Assembly (NCBI GenBank): GCA_017469025.1
Contig: JAFUHD010000133.1
Span: 1 to 36,352 of the forward strand
Direction: 5' to 3'
DNA: 36,352 bases
From: Clostridia bacterium
Lineage (GTDB): Bacteria > Bacillota > Clostridia > Christensenellales > Aristaeellaceae
Shown here: in pieces, positions 15,816 through 24,812 of the stretch
Layout: the number at the start of each line of letters is the position of its first letter
Numbering within the stretch: the stretch's first letter is position 1
Notes under the pieces: model-generated
Seen by the model: the letters and a program-made list of their open reading frames with translations, nothing else
Databases searched by the model: none
What the model was told of the DNA's origin: nothing
Made by a program: the position numbers and the translations under genes

Positions 15816-15841
15816 GCCGCTGAAATATCAGCGGCTTTTAT
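15816..15841 (+). terminator. Intrinsic terminator of the CUT1-PHP operon
   Basis: GCCGCTGA (15816-15823), 4-base loop, TCAGCGGC (15828-15835), then TTTTATT. Confidence 0.8.
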
Positions 15842-15904
15842 TGCGTCATTCCGAATATCTGGTACACAATACGGAGTGGTTTCACGAAATACTGTTTTTC
15901 CTCT

Positions 15905-15932
15905 TTTATGATGATCAAAAAAGTGCTAGAAT
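15905..15932 (+). promoter_or_regulatory. Promoter of the methionine aminopeptidase gene
   Basis: Extended -10 TGCTAGAAT (-10 at 15927-15932) with a weak -35 TTTATG (15905-15910) 16 bases upstream, 45 bases before the start codon. Confidence 0.45.
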
Positions 15933-15977
15933 ACGCCTCAGTTTGTTTGATTTACCGAACTATGGAAAGGGAATTCG

Positions 15978-16871
15978 ATGATTAAGCCTTCTCTTCTTAA
16001 ATTCAAAATGAATCCAAATGATCCCTGCTGGTGCAAAAGCGGGCTTCCATATTGTGACTGCCATCAGGCAATTGACAAGCGTCTCAATGATCTGGAGCGC
16101 GTTGGCGTTGAAGTGCCGACCCGTCCCATGCTCAAGAATGCCGAGCAGATTGAGGGCATCCGCAAGAGCGCTGTAATCAATGTTGCTGTTCTCGATTACG
16201 TTGCAGAAAACATTCACGAGGGGATGTCCACAGATGAAATAGACCGCTGGGTCTATACCATTACCAAGGATATGGGCGGCATTCCTGCTCCGCTGAACTA
16301 TGAGGGCTATCCCAAATCCGTCTGCACCTCAATCAATAATCAGGTCTGTCACGGCATTCCCTCTAAAAACGTTTTTCTACGCGAAGGCGACATTATCAAT
16401 GTCGACTGTTCCACCATCCGCAACGGCTATTTTTCCGACTCTTCCCGTATGTTTGTCATCGGAAAAACCACGCCTGAAAAACAGCATCTGGTAGACGTCG
16501 CGAAAGAATGTGTTTATAAGGGCCTTGAACAGGTAAAGCCATGGAATTATATGGGCGACATGTCCCATGCGATTAAGACGCATGCACGTGCCAATGGATT
16601 TTCCGTTGTCCGGGACATCGGCGGTCACGGCTGCGGTATCGAATTCCACGAGGACCCGTTTGTGAGTTATGTACTTCGCAAGGGGACTGGCATGGTATTC
16701 GTTCCGGGCATGACATTTACCATCGAGCCTATGATCAACATGGGAACCTACCGGATCTATACTGACCGCAAAAACGGCTGGACTACCTATACCGATGATG
16801 GAAAGCCCAGTGCACAGTGGGAGATTCAGGTACTTGTGACGGAAACCGGTACCGAAATTCTCAGCTGGTAA
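15978..16871 (+). CDS. map: Type I methionine aminopeptidase with N-terminal SEC-C zinc motif
   Basis: 297 residues, about 45 longer than E. coli MAP because of an N-terminal SEC-C motif (NPNDPCWCKSGLPYCDCH; Cys17, Cys19, Cys26, Cys28 region) thought to bind zinc and help ribosome contact. The catalytic domain keeps H125 (CHGIPS), metal ligands D143 (INVDCS), D154 (FSDSSRMF), H217 (GGHGCG), E250 (TIEPM) and E282 (WEIQV). It removes the initiator methionine from nascent proteins in the cytoplasm. AAGGG lies 6 bases before the ATG. The gene has its own promoter and terminator. This extended form is common in Clostridia. Confidence 0.93.
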   Translation: MIKPSLLKFKMNPNDPCWCKSGLPYCDCHQAIDKRLNDLERVGVEVPTRPMLKNAEQIEGIRKSAVINVAVLDYVAENIHEGMSTDEIDRWVYTITKDMGGIPAPLNYEGYPKSVCTSINNQVCHGIPSKNVFLREGDIINVDCSTIRNGYFSDSSRMFVIGKTTPEKQHLVDVAKECVYKGLEQVKPWNYMGDMSHAIKTHARANGFSVVRDIGGHGCGIEFHEDPFVSYVLRKGTGMVFVPGMTFTIEPMINMGTYRIYTDRKNGWTTYTDDGKPSAQWEIQVLVTETGTEILSW

Positions 16872-16883
16872 CTGGTTCCGTGT

Positions 16884-16904
16884 CATCATGTTGCGCACAT
16901 GATG
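16884..16904. repeat. Stem-loop just after map
   Basis: CATCATGT-TGCGC-ACATGATG, a perfect 8-bp stem 13 bases after the map stop. No T-run follows. Confidence 0.4.
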
Positions 16905-16948
16905 GCGCATGTCCTTTCCGGTTTTGCTTCATTGCTCAATTGATTATC

Positions 16949-16983
16949 ACAGGCGTCTTCCATGAGAAGGCGCCTGTTTCTTC
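16949..16983 (+). terminator. Intrinsic terminator after map
   Basis: ACAGGCGTCTTC (16949-16960) pairs with GAAGGCGCCTGT (16966-16977, one G-T pair) across CATGA, followed by TTCTTC. The rest of the 350-bp gap to uvrB holds only the uvrB promoter. Confidence 0.7.
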
Positions 16984-17061
16984 TGTATTCCGTAAAACCT
17001 GCTTCACACTGACCGATATCCGGAATCTCTTCAGTGAATACTGCTTTCTCATCAAACTTCC

Positions 17062-17091
17062 TTGTTCCCGTTAACAGCCATATGATATAAT
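17062..17091 (+). promoter_or_regulatory. Promoter of uvrB
   Basis: TTGTTC (17062-17067), 18 bases, perfect TATAAT (17086-17091). No Gram-positive SOS box (CGAAC-N4-GTTCG type) is seen near it. The leader of about 120 bases has no obvious riboswitch. Confidence 0.5.
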
Positions 17092-17221
17092 CGCTCTCAC
17101 CTTTACAGGATTTGATCAAGTGCAGCCGGTTTTGCTGTCAGATCCATACCGGCTGCATCTGCCCGTTTCACGGCGGCAGATTCTATCCTTTCCAGATATC
17201 ACACAATCAGGAGGCTGTGCC

Positions 17222-19252
17222 ATGGAAGATGGCCGTTTTGTACTCAAGTCGCCATTTAAGCCGCAGGGTGACCAGCCGCAGGCTATTGAAGCACTGACCA
17301 AAGGCATACAGGATGGTATGGCCTGTCAGGTTCTGCTTGGCGTTACCGGATCAGGTAAGACCTATACCATGGCCTCTGTCATCGAACAGCTTCAGCGGCC
17401 GACTCTGGTGATCGCCCATAATAAAACATTGGCAGCGCAATTGTGTTCCGAATTCCGCGAGTTCTTCCCGGACAGTGCTGTCGAGTATTTTGTCTCTTAT
17501 TATGATTATTATCAGCCGGAGGCTTACATCGCCTCCTCGGATACATATATTGAAAAAGATGCCTCTATCAATGATGAAATAGAGCGTCTCAGGCACAGCG
17601 CAACGGCTGCGCTCCGAGAACGCCGTGACGTCATTGTTGTCGCCTCCGTTTCCTGCATCTATTCAATGGGTGATCCTACCGAATATGAAGGCATGATGAT
17701 CTCACTCAGACCAGGCATGGAAATGGACCGGGATGACCTGATCCGCAAGCTGATTGAAATCCAGTATGAGCGCAACGATATTGACTTTGACCGCGGTACC
17801 TTCCGGGTACGCGGTGATGTACTAGAAATCTTCCCTGCCGGATACGATAAGAATGCCATCCGGGTTGAGTTTTTCGGAGACGAGATTGACCGGATTACAA
17901 CCATTGAGGTCGTCTCCGGGCACGTAATCATGCAGCTCGAACATATCTCCATCTATCCGGCCACCCACTATGCCACACCCCAGGCTTCCATTGACCAGGC
18001 AATCGGAAATATCGAAGAAGACCTGATCGCCCGCGCTTCGGAATTCCGGGAGAAAAATCAGCTGGTAGAAGCACAGCGGATTACACAGCGCACTGAGTAT
18101 GATATCGAAATGCTGCGTGAACTCGGTTACTGCACCGGCATCGAAAACTACTCCCGCTATTTTGACGGCCGGAAACCCGGCGATGCACCCTATACCCTTC
18201 TTGACTATTTCCCGGAAGATTACATCGTCTTTGTTGATGAAAGTCACGTTACGCTCCCGCAGATCCGTGCGATGTACAACGGCGACCGTGCCAGGAAGGA
18301 AGCGCTTGTATCCTATGGTTTCCGTCTCCCCAGCGCCTTTGACAACCGGCCGCTGCGTTTTGAAGAGTTCGAGGGACGCATTGGACAGATGATCTGCGTC
18401 TCAGCAACACCGGGACCGTGGGAAAGTGAACATGCCCAGCAGGTTGTGGAACAGATCATACGGCCTACCGGTCTGCTTGATCCGAAGATCATCGTACGCC
18501 CTGCGACCGGACAGGTGGATGACCTGTACACGGAAATCCAGTCTGTAACCGCACAGGGATACCGGACACTTGTCACAACACTGACAAAGAAAATGGCTGA
18601 AAGTCTCACCACTTACCTGGCACAGATGGATGTGAAAGTGCGGTATCTGCACTCCGATGTGCAAACCATGGAGCGCCAGGAGATCATCCGCGACCTGCGT
18701 CTTGGCGTCTTTGATGTACTGGTCGGCATCAACCTGCTCCGTGAAGGCCTTGACCTGCCTGAGGTTGCGCTTGTCGCCATTCTGGATGCTGATAAGGAAG
18801 GGTTCCTGAGAAGTGAGGTCAGCATGATCCAGACTGTCGGTCGTGCTGCCCGTAATGTTGACGGTCGCGTCATCATGTACGCTGACACCTATACTGACAG
18901 CATGAACAAGACCATTTTTGAAACACAGCGCCGCCGTCAGCTTCAGGAAGCCTACAACGAAGCGCACGGCATTACTCCGACAACAGTTGTCAAATCCGTC
19001 CGCGACCTGCTTGAAATCGGCCACGCGCCCGTCGAAACAGCGCATGCAAAGAGCCAGGTGGACAAGGATGAGGATATCGAGCTTCTCATTCAGGCTACAC
19101 AGGAAAAGATGCTGCAGGCTGCTGCCAATCTCGACTTTGAAACTGCTGCCCAGCTGCGCGACAAGCTCTTTGCCCTTCAGGGAAAGAAGCCGGATACAGC
19201 AGTGGAAACACCTGTTCTGCCCAACCGCAAGCGCAAACCGCGCAAGCGCTGA
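17222..19252 (+). CDS. uvrB: Excinuclease ABC subunit B
   Basis: 676 residues from the ATG at 17222 (AGGAGG 7 bases upstream), the normal UvrB length. Walker A is GVTGSGKT (40-47); the damage-probing beta-hairpin region includes [15 protein letters not shown]; the helicase motif [20 protein letters not shown] and motif [11 protein letters not shown] follow. The C-terminal UVR domain ([20 protein letters not shown]) contacts UvrC and UvrA. UvrB verifies DNA damage after UvrA loading and recruits UvrC for incision. It lies 87 bases upstream of uvrA, the usual Gram-positive arrangement; uvrC is not in the window. Confidence 0.97.
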   Translation: MEDGRFVLKSPFKPQGDQPQAIEALTKGIQDGMACQVLLGVTGSGKTYTMASVIEQLQRPTLVIAHNKTLAAQLCSEFREFFPDSAVEYFVSYYDYYQPEAYIASSDTYIEKDASINDEIERLRHSATAALRERRDVIVVASVSCIYSMGDPTEYEGMMISLRPGMEMDRDDLIRKLIEIQYERNDIDFDRGTFRVRGDVLEIFPAGYDKNAIRVEFFGDEIDRITTIEVVSGHVIMQLEHISIYPATHYATPQASIDQAIGNIEEDLIARASEFREKNQLVEAQRITQRTEYDIEMLRELGYCTGIENYSRYFDGRKPGDAPYTLLDYFPEDYIVFVDESHVTLPQIRAMYNGDRARKEALVSYGFRLPSAFDNRPLRFEEFEGRIGQMICVSATPGPWESEHAQQVVEQIIRPTGLLDPKIIVRPATGQVDDLYTEIQSVTAQGYRTLVTTLTKKMAESLTTYLAQMDVKVRYLHSDVQTMERQEIIRDLRLGVFDVLVGINLLREGLDLPEVALVAILDADKEGFLRSEVSMIQTVGRAARNVDGRVIMYADTYTDSMNKTIFETQRRRQLQEAYNEAHGITPTTVVKSVRDLLEIGHAPVETAHAKSQVDKDEDIELLIQATQEKMLQAAANLDFETAAQLRDKLFALQGKKPDTAVETPVLPNRKRKPRKR

Positions 19253-19298
19253 TGCTGCCATTTCTCCGTTATTCCGGCACTCAATCCGATTTTCAGAT

Positions 19299-19328
19299 AC
19301 AGACATGCCAGTGGCAGTGTCTGTTTTC
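19299..19328 (+). terminator. Stem-loop between uvrB and uvrA
   Basis: ACAGACA (19299-19305) pairs with TGTCTGT (19318-19324) around an inner GCCA/TGGC stem, followed by TTTC. It ends 6 bases before the uvrA ribosome binding site, so it is more likely a weak attenuator or processing element than a full stop. Confidence 0.45.
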
Positions 19329-19339
19329 AAGGAGATATC

Positions 19340-22198
19340 ATGCAAGATAATATCGTCTTAAAAGGCGTTCATCAAAACAACCTCAAAGGATTTGATCTGA
19401 CTCTGCCCCGAAACAAAATGATCGTCTTCACCGGACTATCCGGCAGCGGCAAGTCCTCTCTTGCCTTCGACACCCTGTATGCTGAAGGCCAGCGCCGGTA
19501 CGTGGAATCTCTTTCCTCCTATGCCCGCCAGTTTCTGGGACAGATGGAAAAGCCTGCCGTGGATTCCATAGATGGTCTGTCCCCGGCCATATCAATCGAT
19601 CAGAAAACCACGACCAAGAATCCCCGCTCAACGGTCGGCACTGTAACGGAAATCCATGATTACCTGCGTCTGCTCTACGCACGTGTCGGACAGCCGCATT
19701 GTCCAAAATGCGGCCGTCCCATCAACAAGCAGAGCGTCGATCAGATGGTTGACCAGATCACTTCATTTCCGGACCGCACCCGCATTCAGATTCTTGCGCC
19801 GGTTATCCGCGCCAAAAAAGGCGAACATGTCAAGGTTATTGAGAACATTACCAAACAGGGGTTTGTCCGTGTCCGCATTGACGGCGAAATGTACGACATC
19901 TCTGAAACACCGTCACTGGACAAAAAGAAAAAGCATACGATTGAAATCGTTGTCGACCGCCTTATTCTGCGTGAGGATATCCGCAGCCGGCTGACGGATT
20001 CTGTTGAAACAGCACTTTCCCTCTCCGGCGGTATCCTCATTGCCGATATCGGTCCCGGTGAACAGGAAATCCTGCTTTCCTCAAATTTTGCCTGCCCTGA
20101 ATGCGGCATTTCCATAGATGACCTGGCTCCCCGTTCCTTCTCATTCAACAGTCCATTCGGTGCCTGTCCCACTTGTTCCGGTCTCGGTGTTCTCACCAAG
20201 ATTGACCCGGATCTGATTCTTCCCGACCGCACAAAATCACTGAATCAGGATCCTTTCGTTCTTGCAGGATGGAGCTCCCATGAAGCCGGCACACAGGCTG
20301 CCATGTTCTTTGAAGCGCTTTCAAAACGGTATGGCTTTACCATGGATACACCACTCTCGGAACTGAATGAAACCCAGCTGAACGCGCTGCTCTATGGCAC
20401 AAAAGGTGAAACACTGAACATTGACTATACCATGTCCAGCGGACGTCAGCAGTCCTTTTCCGCTCATTTTGAGGGCATTATTCCCATTGCTGAGCGGCGG
20501 GCCGCTGAAACACAGAGCGATGCTGCCCGTGCCCAGTATGAGCAGCTCATGAGTGAAACACTTTGCCCGGACTGTCATGGAAAGCGGCTCAAGCCTGAAG
20601 TGCTTGCCGTAACCGTTGGAGACCGTTCCATTGCTGATGTTTCAGATCTTTCCATACGGAAGGGCATTGATTTCTTCTCCGGTCTCAAGTTCGGCACCCA
20701 GAATACCATGATTGCCGATCCGATTCTGAAGGAAATTCTGGCAAGACTGCGTTTCCTCAACGATGTCGGTCTCAGTTATCTGACCCTTTCCCGCTCTGCC
20801 GGAACTCTGTCAGGCGGCGAAGCACAGCGCATCCGTCTTGCCACACAGATCGGCTCCGGTCTGGTCGGCGTCCTCTATATTCTCGATGAACCGTCCATTG
20901 GACTGCATCAGCGGGACAACGCAAAACTGATTGACACACTCAAACACCTGCGCGATCTCGGAAACACCCTGATCGTCGTCGAGCATGATGAGGACACCAT
21001 GCTTTCAGCCGACCAGATTGTGGACATTGGACCTGGCGCCGGCGAGCACGGCGGTCATCTGATAGAACAGGGAACAGCCGAAGAATTCATGGCCTGTCCG
21101 GAATCCGTTACCGGACAGTATCTGTCCGGAAAACGGGGGATCACGCTGCCAAAGCGCCGCAAACCGGCCGGCTTCCTACAGGTCCGCGGTGCCGCTGAAC
21201 ACAATCTCAAAAATCTTGATGTGGATATTCCCCTTGGCGTCATGTGCGTTGTCACCGGCGTTTCCGGAAGCGGCAAGTCCACACTGGTCAATGAGATCAT
21301 CTATAAGACCCTTCAGCGTGACCTCAATCGTGCGCGTACCCGTCCGGGCAAATGCAGATCGATTACCGGAATCGACCAGCTCGACAAGGTCATCGCCATT
21401 GACCAGAGTCCTATCGGCCGCACACCCCGTTCCAATCCGGCCACTTACACAGGACTGTTTGATCTCATTCGTCAGGTATTCGCATCCACGCCGGAAGCGA
21501 AGGCACGCGGTTACAGGGAAAACCGCTTTTCCTTCAATGTGAAGGGCGGCCGCTGTGAAGCCTGTTCCGGTGATGGCATTCTCCGTATCGAAATGCATTT
21601 TCTGGCCGACATTTATGTTCCCTGTGAAGTCTGTAAAGGAAAGCGTTATAACCGTGAAACCCTGGAAGTACTCTATAAAGGCAAATCCATTGCAGATGTC
21701 CTCGATATGACTGTTGAGGAAGCACTCTCGTTCTTTGAACCCTATCCCCGGATCGCCCGCAAACTGCAGACCCTGTATGACGTCGGCCTTGGTTACATCC
21801 GCCTTGGCCAGCCTTCCACCACACTTTCCGGCGGCGAAGCGCAGCGCGTCAAGCTGGCTACAGAACTGTCGCGCGCCTCAACAGGCAAAACATTCTATGT
21901 TCTGGATGAGCCGACGACCGGCCTGCATATGGCAGACTGTGAGCGGCTGGTCGGCGTCCTGCGCCGTCTTGCCCACGGAGGCAACTCCGTTCTCATCATT
22001 GAGCATAATCTGGACGTCATTAAAGCCTGCGATTATGTCATTGATCTTGGGCCCGAAGGCGGAGACGGAGGCGGCACGCTGGTCTGTCAGGGTACACCTG
22101 AAGAAGTCAGCCGGCATCCGGAAAGCTATACTGGACAGTACCTGATCCCCGCGCTTGAAAAAGCAAAGCGGATTCCGAAAGAAAAGACTGCCGAATAA
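19340..22198 (+). CDS. uvrA: Excinuclease ABC subunit A
   Basis: 952 residues, full length, with AAGGAG 6 bases before the ATG. Two ABC ATPase halves: Walker [10 protein letters not shown] near 32-40 and GVSGSGKST near residue 640; signature LSGGEAQR occurs twice; Walker [10 protein letters not shown] and VLDEPTTGL. Zinc-binding cysteines are present in CPECG...CPTCSGLG and [10 protein letters not shown]...CEVCKGKR. UvrA dimerises, recognises distorted DNA and loads UvrB. It is co-oriented with uvrB and ended by the terminator at 22286. Confidence 0.97.
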   Translation: MQDNIVLKGVHQNNLKGFDLTLPRNKMIVFTGLSGSGKSSLAFDTLYAEGQRRYVESLSSYARQFLGQMEKPAVDSIDGLSPAISIDQKTTTKNPRSTVGTVTEIHDYLRLLYARVGQPHCPKCGRPINKQSVDQMVDQITSFPDRTRIQILAPVIRAKKGEHVKVIENITKQGFVRVRIDGEMYDISETPSLDKKKKHTIEIVVDRLILREDIRSRLTDSVETALSLSGGILIADIGPGEQEILLSSNFACPECGISIDDLAPRSFSFNSPFGACPTCSGLGVLTKIDPDLILPDRTKSLNQDPFVLAGWSSHEAGTQAAMFFEALSKRYGFTMDTPLSELNETQLNALLYGTKGETLNIDYTMSSGRQQSFSAHFEGIIPIAERRAAETQSDAARAQYEQLMSETLCPDCHGKRLKPEVLAVTVGDRSIADVSDLSIRKGIDFFSGLKFGTQNTMIADPILKEILARLRFLNDVGLSYLTLSRSAGTLSGGEAQRIRLATQIGSGLVGVLYILDEPSIGLHQRDNAKLIDTLKHLRDLGNTLIVVEHDEDTMLSADQIVDIGPGAGEHGGHLIEQGTAEEFMACPESVTGQYLSGKRGITLPKRRKPAGFLQVRGAAEHNLKNLDVDIPLGVMCVVTGVSGSGKSTLVNEIIYKTLQRDLNRARTRPGKCRSITGIDQLDKVIAIDQSPIGRTPRSNPATYTGLFDLIRQVFASTPEAKARGYRENRFSFNVKGGRCEACSGDGILRIEMHFLADIYVPCEVCKGKRYNRETLEVLYKGKSIADVLDMTVEEALSFFEPYPRIARKLQTLYDVGLGYIRLGQPSTTLSGGEAQRVKLATELSRASTGKTFYVLDEPTTGLHMADCERLVGVLRRLAHGGNSVLIIEHNLDVIKACDYVIDLGPEGGDGGGTLVCQGTPEEVSRHPESYTGQYLIPALEKAKRIPKEKTAE

Positions 22199-22285
22199 CA
22201 GTTCTTTTGCCGTACTGCCCATTGGTCTTTCAGACCCAGACGATGCACCACCAGCATTTCACCTCCTTTCTTTCGATTATTATTA

Positions 22286-22316
22286 AGTCCCACCGAATCA
22301 TCGGTGGAACTTTTTG
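22286..22316 (+). terminator. Intrinsic terminator after uvrA
   Basis: AGTCCCACCGA (22286-22296), ATCA loop, TCGGTGGAACT (22301-22311), then TTTTT. It separates uvrA from the converging GH3 gene. Confidence 0.8.
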
Positions 22317-22319
22317 ACT

Positions 22320-24524
22320 TTATTTCAGTTCAAAGACTGCTTTGTTTTCTGTTGTACTGTCGGATCCGATGAACACCTCAAACCGGCCGGGTTCACTGAC
22401 AAAGTTCATCCCTATATCATGAAACCGGAGCATTTCCTCAGTAATGACAAACTCAACATTCTTGGACTCGCCTGGAGACAGTGTCACTTTTTTGAATGCC
22501 TTCATCTCCCGTACCGGTCTTGCTACGCTGGCCGCGCAGTCATGAATATAGAGCTGTACGGTTTCCGTCCCTTTTACGCTGCCTGTGTTGGCCAGCGTTA
22601 CGCAGGCATGAATCGTATCTGATTTCTCCATCACCGCTTTATTCAGCGTCACCGCAGAGCATTCGAAACTGGTATATGTGAGGCCATATCCAAATGGATA
22701 AAGCGGCTCATTGGGGATATCCAGATATTTGGAATGGAAACGGTCCGTTCGAAAATCCCCATGGAACGGTCTTCCCGTGCTGAGCTGTGCATAGAATACA
22801 GGTGTCTGGCCGACACAATACGGGAACGACATAGCCAGTTTTCCGGATGGTGCCGTCTTTCCTGTCAAAACATCTGTCAGCGCCAGTGCACCCTCCGTCC
22901 CCGGGAACCAGGCCACAAGAATAGCACCTGCCAGTTCTTTCACCGGACGGATATCCAGCGGCCGGCCGCAGAAGAGAATTACTACGATGTTCGGATTGAC
23001 CTTTGCGGTCTCCCTGAGGAGCCTCTGCTGGCATTCAGGAAGCGTCAGGTTGGCTCTGCTGGCAGCCTCGCCGCTGTAATCATTTGGCTCGCCCAGTGTC
23101 AGAATGACTTTATCCGAGTCAGCTGCCAGACGCAGCGCCTCCTCAAGCGCGGCGTCCGCATCTGTTTCGGGCTCATCCGCAATCTTCTGTGCGCCAAAGG
23201 GCACGCGCGGCGCACCGGGATCCAGGATGGAGCATCCCTTTGCAAAACGGACATTTGCGTCCCCGGAAAATGCTTCTCTGAGTGTTTCCGTCACAGAATC
23301 ATCTGCGAAAATAGACCAGGAACCACTCAGTTGCCGCCGGTCCGCATATGGACCTATGCAGCCAATCCGCTCCTCCTGCCGGATTGGAAGAAGCGCGTTA
23401 TCATTTTTAAGCAGTACGAATGTATCTGCTGCTGCTTTTCTGGCTGCCGCTCTGTGCGCGTCTGAAAGAATCTTTGCTGTCTCATCAGCAGCGCTTGCAT
23501 CCTTGTATGGATTTTCAAACAGTCCGAGACGATTCTTGAGTACCAGAATCCGCCAGGCAGCTTCATCAATCAGGGATTCCGGTACTTCGCCATCCTTTAC
23601 CAGTGATAAAAGATTCCTGCAGTATGCCGGGCTGGCCATGTCAATATCCACGCCGGCAAGGACCGCCAGTTTGGCAGCTTCCCGGTCATCTGCTGCTATT
23701 CCGTGCTCAACCAGTTCATGAATCGCAGCCCAGTCTGAAATAACAACACCGTCAAATCCCATTTCATCCCTTAACACCTCACGGAGAAGCCACCTGTTCG
23801 CGGAAGATGGGATTCTGTCCAGCGTATTGAATGAGGTCATGACCAGATCGCATCCGGCCTCTACCGCCCGCTGATATGCGGGCAGATAATCCTCCCGAAG
23901 CGTACGGGCGGACAATTCAACCGTATTGTAATCACGTCCGGCCGTCGGTGCACCGTATCCTGCATAATGCTTGAGACAGGCGGCAAGTTTTCCTTCAGGA
24001 ATCGTCTCATGATCCATTCCCTGATAGCCCTGCACCATGGCAGATGCCATTAGACCGTTCAGATACGGATCCTCTCCGGTGCTTTCCATCACGCGTCCCC
24101 AGCGTGCGTCTCTCGACAGATCTGCCATGGGTGAAAACGTTACATGAATACCTGCTGCCGCAGCCTCCTCCGCGGCTATGGCCGCCCCATTTTCCGCCAG
24201 TGCCGGATCAAAAGAACAACCCTGCGCCAGCGGGATAGGAAATACAGTACGGTATCCATTGATGATATCCGCCATGAACAGCATGGGAATATGATGCGGA
24301 TGTTTCTCCATATAAGCTGTCTGGATCGCTTTCAGTCTGTCTGCGCCAATCACCGACAGGACGCTTCCGGCAAGATCTATATCCTCCTGAGTCAAACCCA
24401 TATCAAGTGCTGGCCCGGTAATGTTTCCTTCACTCAGAAAATAACCGGGAATCTGAACCATCTGTCCTATCTTCTCCTTGAGGGACAACTGATCAAACAG
24501 CTTTTTCAGTTCTTCTGTTTTCAT
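22320..24524 (-). CDS. Glycoside hydrolase family 3 (beta-glucosidase/beta-xylosidase type)
   Basis: 734 residues from the ATG at 24524, chosen because GAAAGGA lies 8 bases upstream; two earlier in-frame ATGs have poorer spacing. Domain order: GH3 N-terminal barrel (about 1-330), GH3 C-terminal alpha/beta domain (about 370-600), fibronectin-III-like domain (about 640-725). The nucleophile is D264 in VVISDWAAIHE; K185-H186 (CLKHYAGYG) and the RWGRVMESTGEDP loop shape the -1 site. No signal peptide, so it acts in the cytoplasm on imported glycosides, releasing terminal non-reducing beta-D-glucose or similar sugars. It is a single-gene unit with its own promoter. Confidence 0.93.
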   Translation of the reverse strand: MKTEELKKLFDQLSLKEKIGQMVQIPGYFLSEGNITGPALDMGLTQEDIDLAGSVLSVIGADRLKAIQTAYMEKHPHHIPMLFMADIINGYRTVFPIPLAQGCSFDPALAENGAAIAAEEAAAAGIHVTFSPMADLSRDARWGRVMESTGEDPYLNGLMASAMVQGYQGMDHETIPEGKLAACLKHYAGYGAPTAGRDYNTVELSARTLREDYLPAYQRAVEAGCDLVMTSFNTLDRIPSSANRWLLREVLRDEMGFDGVVISDWAAIHELVEHGIAADDREAAKLAVLAGVDIDMASPAYCRNLLSLVKDGEVPESLIDEAAWRILVLKNRLGLFENPYKDASAADETAKILSDAHRAAARKAAADTFVLLKNDNALLPIRQEERIGCIGPYADRRQLSGSWSIFADDSVTETLREAFSGDANVRFAKGCSILDPGAPRVPFGAQKIADEPETDADAALEEALRLAADSDKVILTLGEPNDYSGEAASRANLTLPECQQRLLRETAKVNPNIVVILFCGRPLDIRPVKELAGAILVAWFPGTEGALALTDVLTGKTAPSGKLAMSFPYCVGQTPVFYAQLSTGRPFHGDFRTDRFHSKYLDIPNEPLYPFGYGLTYTSFECSAVTLNKAVMEKSDTIHACVTLANTGSVKGTETVQLYIHDCAASVARPVREMKAFKKVTLSPGESKNVEFVITEEMLRFHDIGMNFVSEPGRFEVFIGSDSTTENKAVFELK

Positions 24525-24601
24525 GTTCATCGTCCTTTCAGTATCTCCTGTCATTCCGGCGCTTATGCCAGATGACCGGCATTCATCATTCGTCTGACAA
24601 C

Positions 24602-24630
24602 ATTATACATGTCCGCTTGGTGAAACAAAA
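24602..24630 (-). promoter_or_regulatory. Promoter of the GH3 gene
   Basis: On the minus strand a perfect TATAAT (24602-24607) preceded by TG, with a weak -35 TTTTGT (24625-24630) 17 bases upstream. Confidence 0.5.
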
Positions 24631-24769
24631 GGGCCAATTTTCAATGCTTCATTCAAGGACAGCATCATATCAAACAAAGATTTTATTCTTGCCACTCACA
24701 TGCTTTACGGCATCTGTTTCCAGCGCATGCTGACCCGGCTTAAGACGCACAGATCATATGCAGCAGATT

Positions 24770-24807
24770 ACCAAAAAGAGCAATCGGCCGGCGACGGATT
24801 GCTCTTT
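24770..24807 (-). terminator. Intrinsic terminator after the M4-type peptidase gene
   Basis: On the minus strand AAAGAGCAATC pairs with GATTGCTCTTT (arms 24797-24807 and 24775-24785) and continues into TTGG, giving a CTTTTTGG tail. Confidence 0.8.
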
Positions 24808-24812
24808 GCTGT

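Noticed and set aside
17040-17221. SOS (LexA/DinR) box upstream of uvrB
   Set aside because: No CGAAC-N4-GTTCG-like site was found; only a short GGGAAC...GAAG pattern that does not fit.
18401-19345. A 314-codon open frame antisense to uvrB
   Set aside because: It lies fully opposite a textbook uvrB, has no ribosome binding site, and shows no domain pattern; it follows from the codon bias of the sense gene.
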